From the NCBI GenBank assembly GCA_022071955.1, contig JAJVIM010000013.1, positions 124,001-188,000 of the forward strand: a stretch of DNA of 64,000 nucleotides, given 5' to 3'. Numbering within the stretch: position 1 is the first letter of the stretch; each line of letters opens with the position of its first letter. The notes below the pieces were generated by a model. That model worked only from the letters and a program-made list of their open reading frames with translations. It had not been told where the DNA came from and made no database searches. Shown here piece by piece: positions 51,212-60,922 of the stretch. This DNA comes from Anaerolineae bacterium. Its GTDB lineage: Bacteria > Chloroflexota > Anaerolineae > 4572-78 > J111. The position numbers were made by a program, and so were the translations under genes.

Positions 51212-51469
51212 ATGTGCGATATGAGGAACATTGTGGGCAGACGGGTAAAATTAGCGCGGTCTCAACTCAAACCGCGGCTGACTCAAGCCGAGTTAGCCGC
51301 CAAATTGCAGTTGGATCGGTGGGATATTGATCGGGCTGGTGTGGCCAAGATAGAAATTGGCATTCGCCAGGTCACTGACATCGAGTTACTGAAATTAGCC
51401 AGTGCGTTGAATGTGACGGCAGCCTGGTTGTTAGGGGAGGCGGCTAACAGAAAGCAACATGCCGAGTAA
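51212..51469 (+). CDS. XRE-type HTH regulator
   Basis: About 85 aa from ATG 51212 (MCDMRNIVGRRVKLARSQL); ATG 51221 is also possible. A classical Cro/C1 HTH: GRRVKLARSQLKPRLTQAELAAKLQL...IDRAGVAKIEIGIRQVTDIELLKLASALNV (pattern about 8-70). Such small proteins control element genes. Two symmetric operator sites lie 26 and 52 bp before the start. No clear ribosome site. Confidence 0.75.
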   Translation: MCDMRNIVGRRVKLARSQLKPRLTQAELAAKLQLDRWDIDRAGVAKIEIGIRQVTDIELLKLASALNVTAAWLLGEAANRKQHAE

Positions 51470-52260
51470 TTTCTTACTGTGACACAAACGTAGTTGATAA
51501 ATAATATGGGGAAATGACCGAAAAAAGAACGCCTCTCAATGCCGAACCTGCGAAAGCAAAAACACTGACATATAATAGGTCAAACCCTGAGCCAACATCG
51601 TTTGACCGGTTGGAGTTTACCGTTTATCGCCGTTAGCGGGTGATACTAATGTGGGTGTATATATTGTCACTAGTCAGGTTGGCGGTCGCATTATACCGAA
51701 AGAACCAGGTGAGCTTTTCAACTGTCAATCACGGATATTATCTGATCCAAATTATGGTAGGTATAATTGATCGTACTTAAATATGGTGTTAACTGCTGTC
51801 CCCAGCAGGATGATGCCGGGAAAATCACTGTGGCGCTTTCAATTTGAGTATCTGCTCCAGTTTTTCCGCTTCAGCAGCCAAAGGTGCCGCAGTTATTTCA
51901 AAATACACGCCGCTGCTATCTGCTGCCCAACCACCAAGATTAAAACGGTGAAGTTCGGGACCCACAAATTCAGTTAGTAAATTGTCATTATCTGAATCAA
52001 AAATTGTTAAAGCGTACCGATCACGAACTACTCTCGAAAAAATAAAGTAATATTTTTTATCTGGACTGTATATTTTTTCTCCTCTGATCGACACGGGTTT
52101 TGAAATGGTTATGACCGGATATTCTTTTAATACCGCAGCCATATCCACAACTCCCTCGATCAAATAGTTTTGGTTCGGGTCGGGGGGGGCTATGTCTCGT
52201 ACCAACAACTTGTTTTCATAATCCGGCCATTCCAAATGATATATTCGCTCGGTACCTCTA

Positions 52261-53392
52261 ACAGAGAAATCACTTAAACATCATACAAATTGAAGGATAA
52301 TCAAATTTCTGAAGCAATGAACAAGGAAAAGTAGTGGACGTCAGATGGTTTTCAAAATCAGCAGCCAACGTGTCCAATTTCTTGCTGGCGTGATTATGAC
52401 TGACAGCCTGACGGGTGATCTTCCAAACTTGTTCCTGCGGGTTGAGATCAGGGGCGGCGGTGGGCAACCGCAGAATCTTCAGGCGCGGATTAGCCTCCAA
52501 AACGGCCGTAACATGGGGGCCATAGTGCCACGGTGCCCGATCCCATAACAGCACAAGCGGCACCTCCGGAATGGACAACAGTAGTTTTTGCAGAAAAAGC
52601 GCTGAGGTTTCGGCATTCATCACTGGCGACTGCATCGCAATTTCCTGTCCGGTGTGCAAGTTCAACGCTCCATAAAAATGGGTATGCTCTCGTCCCGGAT
52701 GCAACTTGATGATCGGCGTTTGACCCCGGCTCGCCCAGACCACCCGCAGGGTGGCTTGCAAGTACAAGGAGGCTTCATCACCCGCCACCCAAACCGTCTC
52801 TGGCGCATCTTGAGCGGTATCAATCAGTTTTTTTCAAACTGTTGTTCAAATTCCAGCACCGCCAGTTCGTTACGAGAGCGATAATGACTGCCTGGACGCT
52901 GGCAACTGAAATCACACCGTTCAAATAAGGTGCGGTAGGAGGTGTCACTCTGGTACTTGATTTGGTACTCCTGTTCAACCAGCCGGGCCAAATCCGGAAC
53001 AGTCCAGAATTGACCTTCGCTATAGCAGTTGTCTGGTCCCCACAACTGCGCGGGGCTATACATCTCTAACCCCTGCTTGATTTGCTCGATCTCGACGGGC
53101 GTTAGTTTGGCTCGGTTGCCGCCCCGTCGTTGACCGACCAGTCCGGCGATGCCATACTGCCGATAAGCGCGACACCATTCCATCAGACTGGGCCGACTAC
53201 AACCAGTAATTTCTTCGATCTCGGCGACGGCGTAGCCCGTCCCATACAACCGCACGGCTTGATACCGGATTTTGGTTGGCCCATCCTGACACTGCTGATA
53301 GGCCGCTTTTAATTCATTGATTTGAATTGTACTGAGTTTGAATTTTCGCTTTGCCATCCCTTCATTGTATGTGGTTTATCTGATTTGTCTAT
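52261..53392 (-). mobile_element. IS630-family element inside the beta-propeller-like gene
   Basis: 1132 bp flanked by TA at 52259-52260 and 53393-53394. Its imperfect inverted ends are AGAGAAATCACTTAAACATC and AGACAAATCAGATAAACCAC. It carries a two-frame transposase. Precise removal with one TA restores the reading frame of the interrupted gene. Confidence 0.85.
52270..53357 (-). CDS. IS630-family transposase (two frames, -1 shift)
   Basis: OrfA (53357-52824) holds HTH parts: MAKRKFKLSTIQINELKAAYQQ, YAVAEIEEITGCSRPSLMEWCRAYRQYG. OrfB (to 52270) holds the DDE domain: VWVAGDEASLYLQ (D), PLVLLWDRAPWHYG (D), LNPQEQVWK (E). A TTTGAAAAAAAC run at about 52826-52837 joins them: slipping one base back turns EKN-stop into EKKLIDTAQDAPETVWVAG. 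Both parts look intact. Different enough from the 31.6-kb element to be a separate IS630 type. Confidence 0.85.
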
Positions 53393-53777
53393 AAGTAATG
53401 ACGCCAAATCTACGTCCGAAGCATTAACCGTTTTCAAAGGAAATGTGTTTAGAGTTTTTCCTCTTGAATAACAATGATCTTGTTTTGCCAGCTACAATAT
53501 AACGTTTCGTCGTCCAACCAAATGAAATTTTCACAACCCAGGTCTTGTTTCGTGTGCGTCTTTGGAAACAATAAAACCTGAATAGGGTTATTCCCGGTGT
53601 ACTCCATATAAGCAATTTTGTCGCCGGCTGGCGAGAGTTGCCACCCGTTTACCTTTTCACTGCGAGGCACGACTACTTCAACATTGGCCGGTGGAAAAGA
53701 CCACCACAACCAGCCGTAACTGCTTATCAATACCATCAACAGAATAACGCTGCTCAATTTTTTCCATATGCCTGTCA

Positions 53778-53969
53778 TTATCTGCTCCTGGTCTTTATGT
53801 CACTGTTGCTCATTAACCAGGGTTGCCACCGGCGAAATGAATTGGGCAACTGGCTATCCGGTTTATCAACAGGTATCGGCGCACTCACCTCCGGTTGAGA
53901 CAGCAAGGTTGAGGGATTTGTTGCATTTTTGAAGATGATAGACAGACAGACAAATGGGTATCGATTTGA
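53778..53969 (-). pseudogene. C-terminal remnant of a secreted protein
   Basis: An open frame without a start, ending at a TAA that overlaps the ATG of the beta-propeller-like gene. It reads FVCLSIIFKNATNPSTLLSQ then PEVSAPIPVDKPDSQLPNSF. The LSIIFKNA...P-rich pattern resembles the tail of the giant secreted protein (FLPILFKNSAG then Pro-rich). It may be the 3' end of a lost gene of that kind. The 53970-54053 bases hold nothing obvious. Confidence 0.3.
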
Positions 53970-54053
53970 TCAAAACTACGTTTAAGCAATTAGGCGTTTT
54001 AGTGAGCGGATTTTACCCGCCCATTATTTGAGAATGTTCCTTTGAACGAACGA

Positions 54054-54527
54054 TTAATTGGAAGCTGTCTGGTTGTATCTGTGACTGGCTAGATAGTATC
54101 CAAAAAGCCCGCTCAAAGCAGATGGAATACTAAAAAAGGAAATTATAACGACATCCCCCATATTGAATGAAACTTGCGAAATTACAAGCAAAACAAAGAA
54201 TGGGCCAAATGCTCCCACAATGTAACCGCTGACTAGACTTTGCCAGAAACGAGAGTTTGTCTTTGATCCCCATCGTTTAATGAGAAACCCTGATGTAAAC
54301 CCGGCAATACACGCACCAATAAAATAAAGTGTGAGTAGAGACAATATATATCTCGCATCATTGGAATTGACTGCTATATCCATCCCAATGATTTGATATG
54401 GGGGAAAAAGGGTGTCAATAATGGGTTTGCGTATAAAGAAAACTATCGTAGTAAATACACTCAAAAGCATTATCCCCCAAAAACTAGCTTTTACTGTTAT
54501 TAGCAATGAATCCTTATTCATATTCAT
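54054..54527 (-). CDS. Four-helix membrane protein, unknown
   Basis: A 157-aa protein starting MNMNKDSLLITVKASFWGIMLLSVFTTIVFFI. About four membrane helices (15-35, 60-85, 100-122, 128-150). No family recognised. It is preceded by the giant secreted-protein gene by 40 bp on the same strand and may be transcribed with it. Confidence 0.55.
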   Translation of the reverse strand: MNMNKDSLLITVKASFWGIMLLSVFTTIVFFIRKPIIDTLFPPYQIIGMDIAVNSNDARYILSLLTLYFIGACIAGFTSGFLIKRWGSKTNSRFWQSLVSGYIVGAFGPFFVLLVISQVSFNMGDVVIISFFSIPSALSGLFGYYLASHRYNQTASN

Positions 54528-54567
54528 TTAACACAATACCTCTCTATCTTTGTCAACGCTTATTCCC

Positions 54568-57500
54568 TTATTTTTGCACAGGTGTTGCTATCGGTGAAAC
54601 AAAAGTTGGCTGAGGGTCTGGAACGGTTATTTTTGTCTCAGGTTTGGCTATTGGAGAATTGAAGATTGAGTCTGTATTATCAAAAGACGGGGCTAATAGC
54701 GTTGGAACTCCTGCCGAGTTTTTGAATAGAATTGGTAAGAAAATTGGTGGCGGTGGAGGATTTGTGAATACAAAATCGTGAGTTTGACTAATAACAGTTG
54801 TCCCTTCGAGCGACTTAATAACAATCGGGTCAGTAATTCCTCTTATGACACCTATTTGGTAATCGCCACTGGCTAACCCTATCCCTTCTACCTCATACAT
54901 CCCCTCATTATTTGGAAGCATAATTAACTGCGGTTCTATGCCACCCTCAGTCACCAATGCTCCTGGTATTTCATTGATAACTTGACCACTGCTCAAATCA
55001 AGACCAGCTCTTCGTCCCAACGGATCAGTTATCAAGATACGGGTCTTCGCGCAAGAAACTCCTGTCAAGAATTGGTCAAATGGTTCAACATACTCAATGT
55101 TCCAAAAATCTTTATCTGCGCTAACATCTATCCCGGTAGTGTAGGAGATAATCCGCCTGACCATATAAGGCACATAGGTAAAGCCAACGTGCGTTGGCGG
55201 CCATGTAGCCGGATCATTGATATCGAAACCAACGCCTTCTTGATAAGCGGTAATATTGGTGTATGGTGTCAAAGCCGTAATTTCTGTCAGATTAGCGCTA
55301 TAAGCCGGAACAAGCAAATCCCCGCTAATTTGTGTCACAGGCAACGTGGCAGTGCCATACTTCCAAAAATCCGTATAAAGTGGGTTGGAAGGAGGAGTCT
55401 CCACTTGATATTGAAGCGTAGCCGTATAATTTGAAGCATATGAAGATATAATCCGAGGAATATTACCAAGTTTTATAATATCGTATGACCCACTACTTGT
55501 ATTCAGATCGTCAAGGAACGGACTGGGCGGTTTTTGAGAACCGGGTGGGGTTGGGTAGGGAAAGGGTGTACCGGAGCCATCAATCAAATAAGGAGGGGAA
55601 ACATCATCGGCTCTGGGTATAAAATCTTCAATCGAAGGTGCATTTTCGGAGAAATACTCATAATAGCTTTCGGGTGGAAATAGAAGGGTATTCCCAGCCT
55701 CTACTCTTTTCCCTTTGCAAAACATAATACCGGATAAAAGATTATTAAACTCCGGTTTTGGTATCAATGGGTCAGGGTCTCCCCCATATCTTCCCACATA
55801 AGCTCCCGGAACGCCTCGATGAGGTGTTCCTAGAGTTACTAACGTATGCACGGTATGATCATTGTTAATGCCGTTACGTTCAAGATAGGCGCGGGCCACC
55901 AAGCCACCTGCGCTATGGGCAATCAAATCGACTTGGCTGTAATTTGCATAATCCTTCTGATTGTTGGAATTTTGGATAAGTTGAATGTGTGCCGTTAATG
56001 TGATACTACCTGTGTTACCCAACGGTAATTGCCAATCATAAGGAAATGGAATGAGCGTCGCTCCAGATCCGGCTAACCCTTTTTCGTAACCAGCTTGTTC
56101 CAAGCCATCCATTAAATTGTCATAATATCCATAAAGTGGATCAATATGTCCTCCGCCTCCATATTCCGGCCCAAATTCCGGCGGATATGTTCCCAAATAA
56201 CCTGGAAGGAGAACAAGAGGGCGTATTTGAGCCTGTGGTATTTGAACCGTCTGGGTGACGACATTTGTACCCCAGGTAGCGGCAACATCCAGATTCGCGG
56301 CGACAGAGGGTTGAACCCACAGCCGCCAGTAGAGCGTTTTGGCTTCTCCGGCCAACACGGTAAAGGTGGTGCTGCCGAGTATTACATCTCTGGTGCAAAT
56401 CCCCAGATAACTGTTGTGCGAATATTGTGTTGGCCCATTGAAAGATTCCGCACAATCCACTATCATCGGGTCCCCAGCTGCGCCTAACTCTTTGGCGTAC
56501 ATAAAAAAACGGGCATTGCCGGTTGAACCAATGGTCAGGTTGAAAGGACCGGTGCAATTTGGCCCATCTGCCGGGCATAAAAGGGTGACCGTTGCTGTCA
56601 GCGGATTAGGCGTGGGCCAGCCGTCGTCATTGAGTTCCAAAGAGGTATCGGTCACGGTCAACGACAAGGGGGCCAGTGGCAACTTGGCCAGATAAGCCTC
56701 ATCATTGCCGCCGTAGGTCGTATCGAACGCGCCGGGGGTTACCGGGAAATCTCCCGTGGTGCGTCCGGTCAGCAGCACATTACCCACCTCGTCAAGGGCA
56801 AGGTCATACCCGACATCGATAAATGTTCCCCCCAGATAGGTGGCGTACCCCCAGGCGGTTCCGGCCGGATTGACTTTGACCACAAAAGCATCGCCCCCAT
56901 TATTGTAACTCTCATCAACCGCATTGGCCGTGTGGGGAAAATCGGGCGAGGCGGTAGAACCGGTGACATAAGCCTGGCCGGAGGCATCCACAGCAATGGC
57001 TCTCCCCTGGTCATCCAGGTTGCCCCCCAAATATGTCGCGTATATCAGCGCCATTCCGGTCGGGTTCAGTTTGGCGACAAAGGCGTCGAAAATCCAGGTT
57101 GTGCCGCCGCTGATGCAATTACCGGGCATTCCATTGCCGCAGATGGTGTCGGCGCTGCCGAATGTGGCCGGAAAATCAGTGGAGGCGGTAGCTCCGGTAA
57201 TATAGGCATTCCCGGCCGCATCCACCGCAATCCCACTGCCCCAGTCGCGGTCACTATCGCCACCCAGCAGGGTGGCATAAAGCTTTTGGCTGCCGGCCGG
57301 ATTGACTTTGACCACAAACCCCTCAGACACACCGCTACCAAAGTTTGTGTCGACAACGCCGGGCGTAGTGGGAAAATTGGGAGCTTCAGTGTTACCGGTG
57401 ACATAAGCGTTACCGGCCGGGTCAACCGTGATGCCTATTCCGCTATCATGACCGCTGCTGCCTCCCAGGAAAGCGCCATAGACCAGTGTATTGCCGGCGG

Positions 57501-58881
57501 CGTTCAATTTGACCACAAAGGCATCGCCCATATAGCCGCCATTGTACGTCGGGTCAAAAGAAGTGGCCGTATGGGGAAAATCCGGCGAATTAGTGTTGCC
57601 GGTAACGTAGATATTGTTTGCCGCGTCAAGGGCAATATCATTTCCACTGTCGTTGCCGGCTCCGCCCAGAAAGGTGCCGTATAACAAGGCAGTGCCATCG
57701 GCATTGAGTTTGGCTACAAAGGCGTCGCACACTCCCCCGCCAAAACCCGGATACAGCCCGGCCGGAACCGGAAAATTGGAGGAGTAGGTCAGGCCGGTCA
57801 GGTAGGTGTTGCCCTGCGGGTCAAGGGCCAACCCCTGGCCCCAGTCATCACTGTCGCCGCCCAAAAAGGTTACATAAACCAGGTCGCTGCCGGTGGGGTT
57901 GGCTTTGACCACAAAAACATCTCTGGTAGCCATTGTCGTGCCGGTGGTGTCCAAAAAGTCGGATGAGCTGGTAAAACCGGTGACGTAAGCCGAGCCGGTG
58001 GCATCAACCGCTACCGCCTGGCCCCACTCGGCCCCGGCCCCACTCAGAAAGGTGCTATAGAGCAACCCGCTGCCGGTTGTTGTGAGCGTGGCGGCCACTG
58101 TCCCCGTAGTTGCCGCAAAGGGAGCCGCCAGTTCAAGCCCCTGTAACTCCGGCTGGGGCAGCGATTTGGCCGTTTTTTGGCCTGAACTCATCACCTCCAG
58201 CAACGGCACCGTGGCCGTTCCAAACGCGGTCTGTATCTGTAACCTATTGTCTTGCAGCCCAACCTGGGTGGCGCCCTCTACTTTCAGGCGCACTTTTGCC
58301 AAAGCCGCTTCGTTGCGCACCACCAGTCGCGGGGTTAACTGCCCGGCGTTGCCGCTGATTTCCAGATCAATGCCGGGATAGAGATCAACATAGCGCACCC
58401 CGCCCCACACCGGCACATCGGCCCGCCAGTTGGCCGGGTTGTTGCCGCGAAAGTAGCTGACTTTGGTGGGTAACCGGTTGAACGGTTCCAGCCGGGGGTG
58501 AGGTTTGGCCCCCGGAAACGAAATCTTGAGCCGGGTGCTTCGGCGGGGAGTTTGCTCGACGAATGCCGCCGGGTTTGCCCGGTCGATGGCCGGTGCCGGT
58601 TCAACTACCGCCAGCCAAAAGCCATCGTCGGTGAGCCAGAGCAGGTTGCCTGCGCCAATGACCTGAAACCGGGCCGCCGCCTCGAATTGGCCGACGTTTT
58701 CGATAAACAACAAGCCCGGCGGGACGGGTTGTGGGTCTGAACTGGTTGGACCGGCGGCTGCGGCCGGATAAACTGGCAGCAGAAACAAGAGGAGTAAACC
58801 TATGAGCCAGGGTATGAATTGTCGCAAAGAACCTTGGCTGTGGAAATACAGTTTAACGGAGCGTAGTGAAAACGTTGACAC
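54568..58881 (-). CDS. Giant secreted beta-propeller / lipase-like protein
   Basis: A 1437-aa protein from GTG 58881 (AAGGAG six bases before; the longer frame to 58938 has no ribosome site). After the signal peptide (LIGLLLLFLLPVYPAAAAG, about 26-45), an N-terminal beta domain (LLFIENVGQFEAAARFQVIG, YFRGNNPANW, VDLYPGIDLE) precedes about eight SBBP-type repeats (YSTFLSGAGAEWGQAVAVDATGSAYVTGFTSS and variants, about 275-740). An alpha/beta hydrolase part follows: LIAHSAGGLVARAYLERNG with the nucleophile Ser (about 990) in GHSxGG-like form, TLVTLGTPHRGVPG and VEPFDQF. The end is FLPILFKNSAG then Pro-rich. It may be an outside lipase or adhesin. Acid and His partners are not certain. Confidence 0.75.
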   Translation of the reverse strand: MSTFSLRSVKLYFHSQGSLRQFIPWLIGLLLLFLLPVYPAAAAGPTSSDPQPVPPGLLFIENVGQFEAAARFQVIGAGNLLWLTDDGFWLAVVEPAPAIDRANPAAFVEQTPRRSTRLKISFPGAKPHPRLEPFNRLPTKVSYFRGNNPANWRADVPVWGGVRYVDLYPGIDLEISGNAGQLTPRLVVRNEAALAKVRLKVEGATQVGLQDNRLQIQTAFGTATVPLLEVMSSGQKTAKSLPQPELQGLELAAPFAATTGTVAATLTTTGSGLLYSTFLSGAGAEWGQAVAVDATGSAYVTGFTSSSDFLDTTGTTMATRDVFVVKANPTGSDLVYVTFLGGDSDDWGQGLALDPQGNTYLTGLTYSSNFPVPAGLYPGFGGGVCDAFVAKLNADGTALLYGTFLGGAGNDSGNDIALDAANNIYVTGNTNSPDFPHTATSFDPTYNGGYMGDAFVVKLNAAGNTLVYGAFLGGSSGHDSGIGITVDPAGNAYVTGNTEAPNFPTTPGVVDTNFGSGVSEGFVVKVNPAGSQKLYATLLGGDSDRDWGSGIAVDAAGNAYITGATASTDFPATFGSADTICGNGMPGNCISGGTTWIFDAFVAKLNPTGMALIYATYLGGNLDDQGRAIAVDASGQAYVTGSTASPDFPHTANAVDESYNNGGDAFVVKVNPAGTAWGYATYLGGTFIDVGYDLALDEVGNVLLTGRTTGDFPVTPGAFDTTYGGNDEAYLAKLPLAPLSLTVTDTSLELNDDGWPTPNPLTATVTLLCPADGPNCTGPFNLTIGSTGNARFFMYAKELGAAGDPMIVDCAESFNGPTQYSHNSYLGICTRDVILGSTTFTVLAGEAKTLYWRLWVQPSVAANLDVAATWGTNVVTQTVQIPQAQIRPLVLLPGYLGTYPPEFGPEYGGGGHIDPLYGYYDNLMDGLEQAGYEKGLAGSGATLIPFPYDWQLPLGNTGSITLTAHIQLIQNSNNQKDYANYSQVDLIAHSAGGLVARAYLERNGINNDHTVHTLVTLGTPHRGVPGAYVGRYGGDPDPLIPKPEFNNLLSGIMFCKGKRVEAGNTLLFPPESYYEYFSENAPSIEDFIPRADDVSPPYLIDGSGTPFPYPTPPGSQKPPSPFLDDLNTSSGSYDIIKLGNIPRIISSYASNYTATLQYQVETPPSNPLYTDFWKYGTATLPVTQISGDLLVPAYSANLTEITALTPYTNITAYQEGVGFDINDPATWPPTHVGFTYVPYMVRRIISYTTGIDVSADKDFWNIEYVEPFDQFLTGVSCAKTRILITDPLGRRAGLDLSSGQVINEIPGALVTEGGIEPQLIMLPNNEGMYEVEGIGLASGDYQIGVIRGITDPIVIKSLEGTTVISQTHDFVFTNPPPPPIFLPILFKNSAGVPTLLAPSFDNTDSIFNSPIAKPETKITVPDPQPTFVSPIATPVQK

Positions 58882-58953
58882 GGGTTTCTCCTTGATGGTG
58901 GGGATGTGATATGTGATTTTTGAGCACTCTTGTAACAAATCGTTCCAGTCTCT

Positions 58954-59172
58954 CTATTGATGCCTTAAAGAGAGGGTTCGCGTCATCATCCTATCGGTAT
59001 CACTAACAAATATGTCACATCTAAACATTGAAATCGCTTCAAGTTGTGAAGAAATAGTTTGAACTAGAATACCATCTGGCAGACTCCAAACCATATTGTC
59101 ACGGTCGGAATCCAAGAAATTTCGAGAATCTGCAAGATTTTGAAATTTAAACCACAATATGGCCCAGACCAT
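58954..59172 (-). CDS. Possible small protein in the 58.9-59.4 kb gap
   Basis: A 72-aa frame, MVWAILWFKFQNLADSRNFLD and then DRDNMVWSLPDGILVQTISSQLEAISMFRCDIFVSDTDR. No ribosome site and no recognised family. The rest of the 58882-59416 gap holds no supported gene, only AT-rich DNA with a TGACAAATGTCA-like inverted repeat near 59293. Confidence 0.25.
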   Translation of the reverse strand: MVWAILWFKFQNLADSRNFLDSDRDNMVWSLPDGILVQTISSQLEAISMFRCDIFVSDTDRMMTRTLSLRHQ

Positions 59173-59416
59173 AAACGCTGGACGTATCCTGGCTACTTGA
59201 ATTTTGCTTGTGATAGACTATGACGCCGGTAATTTGAGCAACCGTCAAACACCCTGACGCCCAGCATAGCAACATTTCCGGTAACGTATAAGTGACAAAT
59301 GTCACTGCTTACCAGTGTCATTTGTCACAAATTTGTCTATACTTTACCAAAAACGATTGCTACTATACTCAGCCGGTTGAAAATACCCCCAGTATTGAAA
59401 ATCACGGGTCTATCGG

Positions 59417-59803
59417 CTACACTTCTGGGTCGCCATTGATCCGACCCGAGAATCCCTCCCGTCTCTCCCGAAGTAACACCCGCAAACAATAACTGCTGAC
59501 CCGCCGTTCGCTTTTTAGCAACATCGTCACAAACTCCGCTCGCGGTTCATAAATCCGGACCAGGTGTCGCGTGAGGGCGTGTCCGCTCTGGGCTAACGCC
59601 GCCTGATCCAAATAGCCAAAACGCAAGCCTTCCCCATTCGGCCGGAGTTGGGCATCGACCACCACCGCTCCCCGGCCAACCAGTTGATAGCCAACTTGCG
59701 CTGCTGGCCACAACACGGCCAGGTTCTCCCGGATCCAGGCCAAATCCTGACCTCGTTCCGCGGCTGCCCAATCGGGCAAGGATTCTCTGTTGTGCGGGGG
59801 CAT
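59417..59803 (-). CDS. Unknown protein, second copy of the 16.5-kb family
   Basis: A 128-aa protein: SLPDWAAAERGQDLAWIRENL, WPAAQVGYQLVGRGAVVVD, RFGYLDQAALA and YEPRAEFVTMLLKSERRVSSY match 16495-17037 block for block but the C-terminal cysteine extension is missing. AGGATGAGGAT precedes the ATG. It diverges from the RadC-type gene 62 bp away. Two copies on one element suggest a common accessory role; function unknown. Confidence 0.7.
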   Translation of the reverse strand: MPPHNRESLPDWAAAERGQDLAWIRENLAVLWPAAQVGYQLVGRGAVVVDAQLRPNGEGLRFGYLDQAALAQSGHALTRHLVRIYEPRAEFVTMLLKSERRVSSYCLRVLLRERREGFSGRINGDPEV

Positions 59804-59865
59804 ATCCTCATCCTACCACATCGGTTCCCCGACCGCCGGCATGGTACAATACAGTCACCAACCCT

Positions 59866-60426
59866 ATGCCCGAACGCCTCTACCAGCTTCGTTTTGATCT
59901 TGCGGGGAGCCGTCTGGACGTCACCCCGCCCGATTTTGTGGCCCTCCCCGCCCCCGCTACCCGCAATGTGCCGGAGCGAATTACGTTTGACCCTCATACC
60001 CGTTCGGGCCGCTTCGTCCGCGAAGTACCTGACCGCTACCAGATCACCAGCCCGGCCAACGCCGCCGAGTACCTGCAAACCCAGGTCTTCCACCCCTTTG
60101 CCGCCTGCCAGCAGGAGGAACTGTGGGCGCTGTACCTCAACACCAAAAACTACATCACCCACGATTCGCTGATCTACCGCGGCAACGTCAACAGCAGCGT
60201 CATCCGCGTCGCCGAAATCTTCCAGCCGGCCATCCGGCATAACACCCCATCGCTCATCCTGTCCCACAACCACCCCAGCGGCGACCCCGCGCCCTCGCCG
60301 GAAGACATCCAGGTCACCGAACGGGTCGTGGCCGCCGGCCGGATACTGGATATCGCCGTCCTCGATCACCTGATCATCGGTAACGCCGGCTGGGTGTCCC
60401 TTAAAGAAAAAGGGTTGGGGTTTTAG
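59866..60426 (+). CDS. RadC/JAB-domain protein
   Basis: A 186-aa protein. The C-terminal JAMM-like domain has FHPFAACQQEELWALYLNTKNYI, then LILSHNHPSGDPAPSPEDIQVTERV (HxHPSGD-x8-D metal motif, about 133-150), then LDHLIIGNAGWVSLKEKGLGF. RadC-type proteins are common in mobile elements; DNA-repair roles are doubtful and the true activity is unknown. It lacks the N-terminal HhH domain of chromosomal RadC. AT the 3' end a hairpin follows. Confidence 0.85.
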   Translation: MPERLYQLRFDLAGSRLDVTPPDFVALPAPATRNVPERITFDPHTRSGRFVREVPDRYQITSPANAAEYLQTQVFHPFAACQQEELWALYLNTKNYITHDSLIYRGNVNSSVIRVAEIFQPAIRHNTPSLILSHNHPSGDPAPSPEDIQVTERVVAAGRILDIAVLDHLIIGNAGWVSLKEKGLGF

Positions 60427-60436
60427 CACACGAAAA

Positions 60437-60463
60437 AACCGGCCTCTACATGAGAAGCCGGTT
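60437..60463 (-). terminator. Terminator of the 60.5-kb gene
   Basis: AACCGGC (60437-60443) pairs with GCCGGTT (60457-60463), loop 13 bases with an extra CTCT/GAGA pairing. On the minus strand T6 follows. It lies 8 bp beyond the stop of the 95-aa gene and 11 bp beyond the plus-strand RadC stop, so it may serve both. Confidence 0.7.
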
Positions 60464-60470
60464 GATGGGA

Positions 60471-60755
60471 TTAGTATTCGTCGGGCAACAGAATGGTGGT
60501 CACACTCCGGTCAGCTTCGGTAATGATCCAAACCTTCTCCCTGGTGCTCAGGGTGTAGGCGGATAACAACCGCAAACCGGCCTTAAGACTGTGCTCATTC
60601 AGCGCGGCATCTTCCGGCGGAACGTCGCCCCAGTCACCATTATGGTGACGGGCGAGTAACTCCATCGCAGTCTCCTGGGCTTCATCCAGGGCCTGCAACG
60701 CGCCGGGGGTGGCCACGGTTTGGCCGAGCGAAAAACGTGCTTTTTGATTTCGCAT
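60471..60755 (-). CDS. Conserved plasmid/ICE small protein
   Basis: A 94-aa protein: FSLGQTVATPGALQALDEA, ELLARHHNGDWGDVPPEDAALNEHSL, RLLSAYTLSTREKVWIITEADRSVTTILLPDEY. The HxxGDWGDVxxED and ITEADRSxTTxLLPxEY blocks are hallmarks of a small protein family spread among plasmids and integrative elements, function unproven. AAGGAG lies nine bases before the ATG at 60755 and six before a GTG one codon upstream. Terminator follows. Confidence 0.8.
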   Translation of the reverse strand: MRNQKARFSLGQTVATPGALQALDEAQETAMELLARHHNGDWGDVPPEDAALNEHSLKAGLRLLSAYTLSTREKVWIITEADRSVTTILLPDEY

Positions 60756-60922
60756 CACTCATTTCTCCTTTTCAATTTACCGGGTAAATAGAGACGTATT
60801 CGATTGTCGGTCGCCGCCACCTTACCGCTCGCCATTGAGCCGCGGGTAGCCTCGACCGTTCCTGCGGACAGGTAGCCGCGGGTGACCGGCCGGATCGCCG
60901 TTGATCCGGTGGTCGCTGGCCG

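Larger units (their letters stand above)
51825..53778 (-). pseudogene. Membrane beta-propeller-like gene split by IS630
   Basis: Two pieces of one gene. The 5' part (53778-53449) starts MTGIWKKLSSVILLMVLISSYGWLWWSF and continues QLSPAGDKIAYMEYTG...LDDETLYCSW (WD/TolB-like repeats). After a 1-base loss in the A run of GAGGAAAAACTC near 53455 the frame continues TLNTFPLKTVNASDVDLASLL, reaches the IS at 53394, and resumes after the IS at 52260 as RGTERIYHLEWPDYENKLLV to 51825 (KLEQILKLKAPQ). Removing the IS with one TA restores the frame exactly. The 51470-51824 region has no gene. Confidence 0.72.

Noticed and set aside
56932..57684. 250-codon plus-strand frame opposite the SBBP repeats
   Set aside because: Antisense to the propeller repeats; its own repeats follow from the real gene.
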